Shown in pieces: positions 4,857 through 5,959 of a DNA stretch of 5,959 nt. Source of the stretch: Betaproteobacteria bacterium (GTDB lineage: Bacteria > Pseudomonadota > Gammaproteobacteria > Burkholderiales > SG8-41); assembly GCA_023266245.1 (NCBI GenBank), contig JAHFRO010000148.1, forward strand, positions 1 to 5,959, read 5' to 3'. The first letter of the stretch is position 1, and each line of letters begins with the position of its first letter. Both the position numbers and the translations under genes were made by a program. Below the pieces are notes generated by a model. The model had not been told where the DNA came from. It did not search any database and was given only the letters and a program-made list of their open reading frames with translations.

Positions 4857-5959
4857 GTGCCAAACAAAGCAACAATAACCGCCTTGATTGCGGTGATCGC
4901 GACGACACTCGTGCTGGACGTTTCGGGCGTGCTGGCGCCGCTCGATCGCGCGCTGCTCGATGCCGGGTTCCGCGCGCTGAGGCGCTGGTTCCCCCAGCCG
5001 GCGGCGCGCGAGGTCGTGATCGTTGCCGTTGACGAGGACACCACGAAGCGCCTTCCCGAGCCGATCACCCTATGGCACGGCCATCTGAGCCGGTTCCTGA
5101 GCGCCATGGCCGAGGCGCGGCCCGCCGCCGTCGGTATCGACGTCGTGCTCCCGGATCGCAGCTATGAAACGGTGCTCCCCGGCTCCGACAAGCTGCTCAT
5201 GAAGGGAATGCTCGAGGCGCGCCGCGAATATCCGCTGGTACTCGCGCTGACGGTGGATCCCACCGGCAAGCTGCGCCCGGTCCATCCTCCCTTTCTGACG
5301 GTAGCCGGCCCGGGCGGCGCAGGCTACGCGCTGTTTCCGGTGGACCGCGACGGCGTCGTGCGGCGCTTCGATGAGCGACTCGCGGAAGGAGGAGACCTCG
5401 TGCCCACGCTCGTCGGGCAGATGGCCCGGCGCATGAACGTCGAGCCGCGCGCGGGATGGCTGGATTACTGGCGGGGCGCGCCCTTCGAGTACGTCCCGTT
5501 GCAGCAGGTGCTGCAGTGGTATGAAAGCGGCGACCGGAAGGCGCTCGAGAGCGTCTTTCGCGGGAAGCCCGTGCTGCTCGGGACGGCGCTGCCTTTCACC
5601 GACCGGCAGGCGGTGCCGGTACCGCTCGCGACGTGGGAGCCCGGAGCGCTCGACACGCCGGGAGTCCTGTTGCACGCCCAGGCGTTGCGCAATCTACTCG
5701 GCAACGGCTTCATCCAGAGCATGCCCACCGCGGTGATCGTGGGACTGATGCTCGCCGCAGCATCGCTGTGGTGGGTGACGGGGTTGACCTCGCAGATCAT
5801 CGCCCTGTTTGTGGCGATCGCCGTGATGCTGTTCGCCGCCTCCACCTGGCTGCTGACACAGGGCTGGTTCCTGCCGATCTCCGGGCCGCTGCTCGCCACC
5901 ACGCTGGCGCTGGGGGGAAGGAACGCCTACGACACGCTGCTCAAGCTGCGCGAGCGGCG
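4857..5959 (+). CDS. CHASE2-domain transmembrane sensor, N-terminal part (cut by window end)
   Basis: The frame is open from GTG 4857-4859 to the end of the window (367 complete codons, no stop). Residues 7-24 form a first membrane segment. A periplasmic CHASE2 domain follows, with its usual landmarks: DRALLDAGFRALR, EVVIVAVDEDTTKRL (52-66), HLSRFLSAMAEARPAAVGIDVVL (76-98), GYALFPVDRDGVVRR (156-170), GKPVLLGTA (236-244) and GVLLHAQALRNLL (269-281). Three closely spaced membrane segments come next (about 291-307, 313-333 and 335-353), then the start of a cytoplasmic linker (YDTLLKLRER). This is the standard CHASE2 layout. In known proteins the output domain is an adenylate/guanylate cyclase, a histidine kinase, a diguanylate cyclase or a Ser/Thr kinase; it lies outside the window and cannot be named. 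The ligand is unknown. No ATG is available in frame upstream and no clear Shine-Dalgarno precedes the GTG, so the exact start is moderately uncertain. It is divergent from the propeller gene. Confidence 0.88.
   Translation, partial: MPNKATITALIAVIATTLVLDVSGVLAPLDRALLDAGFRALRRWFPQPAAREVVIVAVDEDTTKRLPEPITLWHGHLSRFLSAMAEARPAAVGIDVVLPDRSYETVLPGSDKLLMKGMLEARREYPLVLALTVDPTGKLRPVHPPFLTVAGPGGAGYALFPVDRDGVVRRFDERLAEGGDLVPTLVGQMARRMNVEPRAGWLDYWRGAPFEYVPLQQVLQWYESGDRKALESVFRGKPVLLGTALPFTDRQAVPVPLATWEPGALDTPGVLLHAQALRNLLGNGFIQSMPTAVIVGLMLAAASLWWVTGLTSQIIALFVAIAVMLFAASTWLLTQGWFLPISGPLLATTLALGGRNAYDTLLKLRER

Noticed and set aside
5070..5902. Long minus-strand open frames opposite the CHASE2 gene (201 and 145 residues)
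   Set aside because: They lie antisense to a clear CHASE2 coding frame and their translations are Arg/His-rich or low in recognisable structure, as expected for shadow frames in high-GC DNA.

Overview
The window is high-GC DNA with dense, mostly leftward genes, good Shine-Dalgarno sequences and Sec signal peptides. This fits a Gram-negative proteobacterium, most likely a betaproteobacterium-like environmental lineage. The taxonomic guess rests on gene families and composition only.

Layout from left to right: (1) 1-348, minus strand: N-terminal part of a periplasmic ABC-transporter substrate-binding protein, cut by the window edge. (2) 349-463: a short intergenic gap with three consecutive GC-rich hairpins, the last straddling the stop codon of the next feature. 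(3) 464-649, minus: a C-terminal remnant of a malate/lactate dehydrogenase (Ldh_2) family gene. (4) 650-3286, minus: a large gene for an exported TPR-CHAT protein, a caspase-like (clan CD) peptidase with an intact His/Cys dyad. It is visibly lower in GC than its surroundings. (5) 3309-3581, minus: a second Ldh_2 remnant, in which the true N-terminus is joined in frame to the C-terminal ~22 residues, so the whole catalytic core is missing. (6) 3582-3737: an intergenic spacer built almost entirely of four different short-period tandem repeats. (7) 3738-4721, minus: a secreted seven-bladed beta-propeller of the Vgb/NHL type. (8) 4857-5959, plus: a divergently transcribed membrane sensor with a periplasmic CHASE2 domain, cut by the window end before its output domain.

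The most interesting part is 464-3581. A foreign-looking, exported TPR-CHAT gene sits, with almost no spare bases on either side, between two broken Ldh_2 gene pieces that share a homologous 76-bp 3' end (66/76 identical). The simplest reading is a former metabolic locus (propeller, one or two Ldh_2 dehydrogenases, solute-binding protein) that was reorganised when the CHAT gene arrived. The flanking homology is too diverged to be a fresh target-site duplication and looks more like the ends of two paralogous Ldh_2 genes. Nothing visible links the CHAT protein to a CRISPR system, gasdermin or other defence partner inside this window, so any defence role is unproven.
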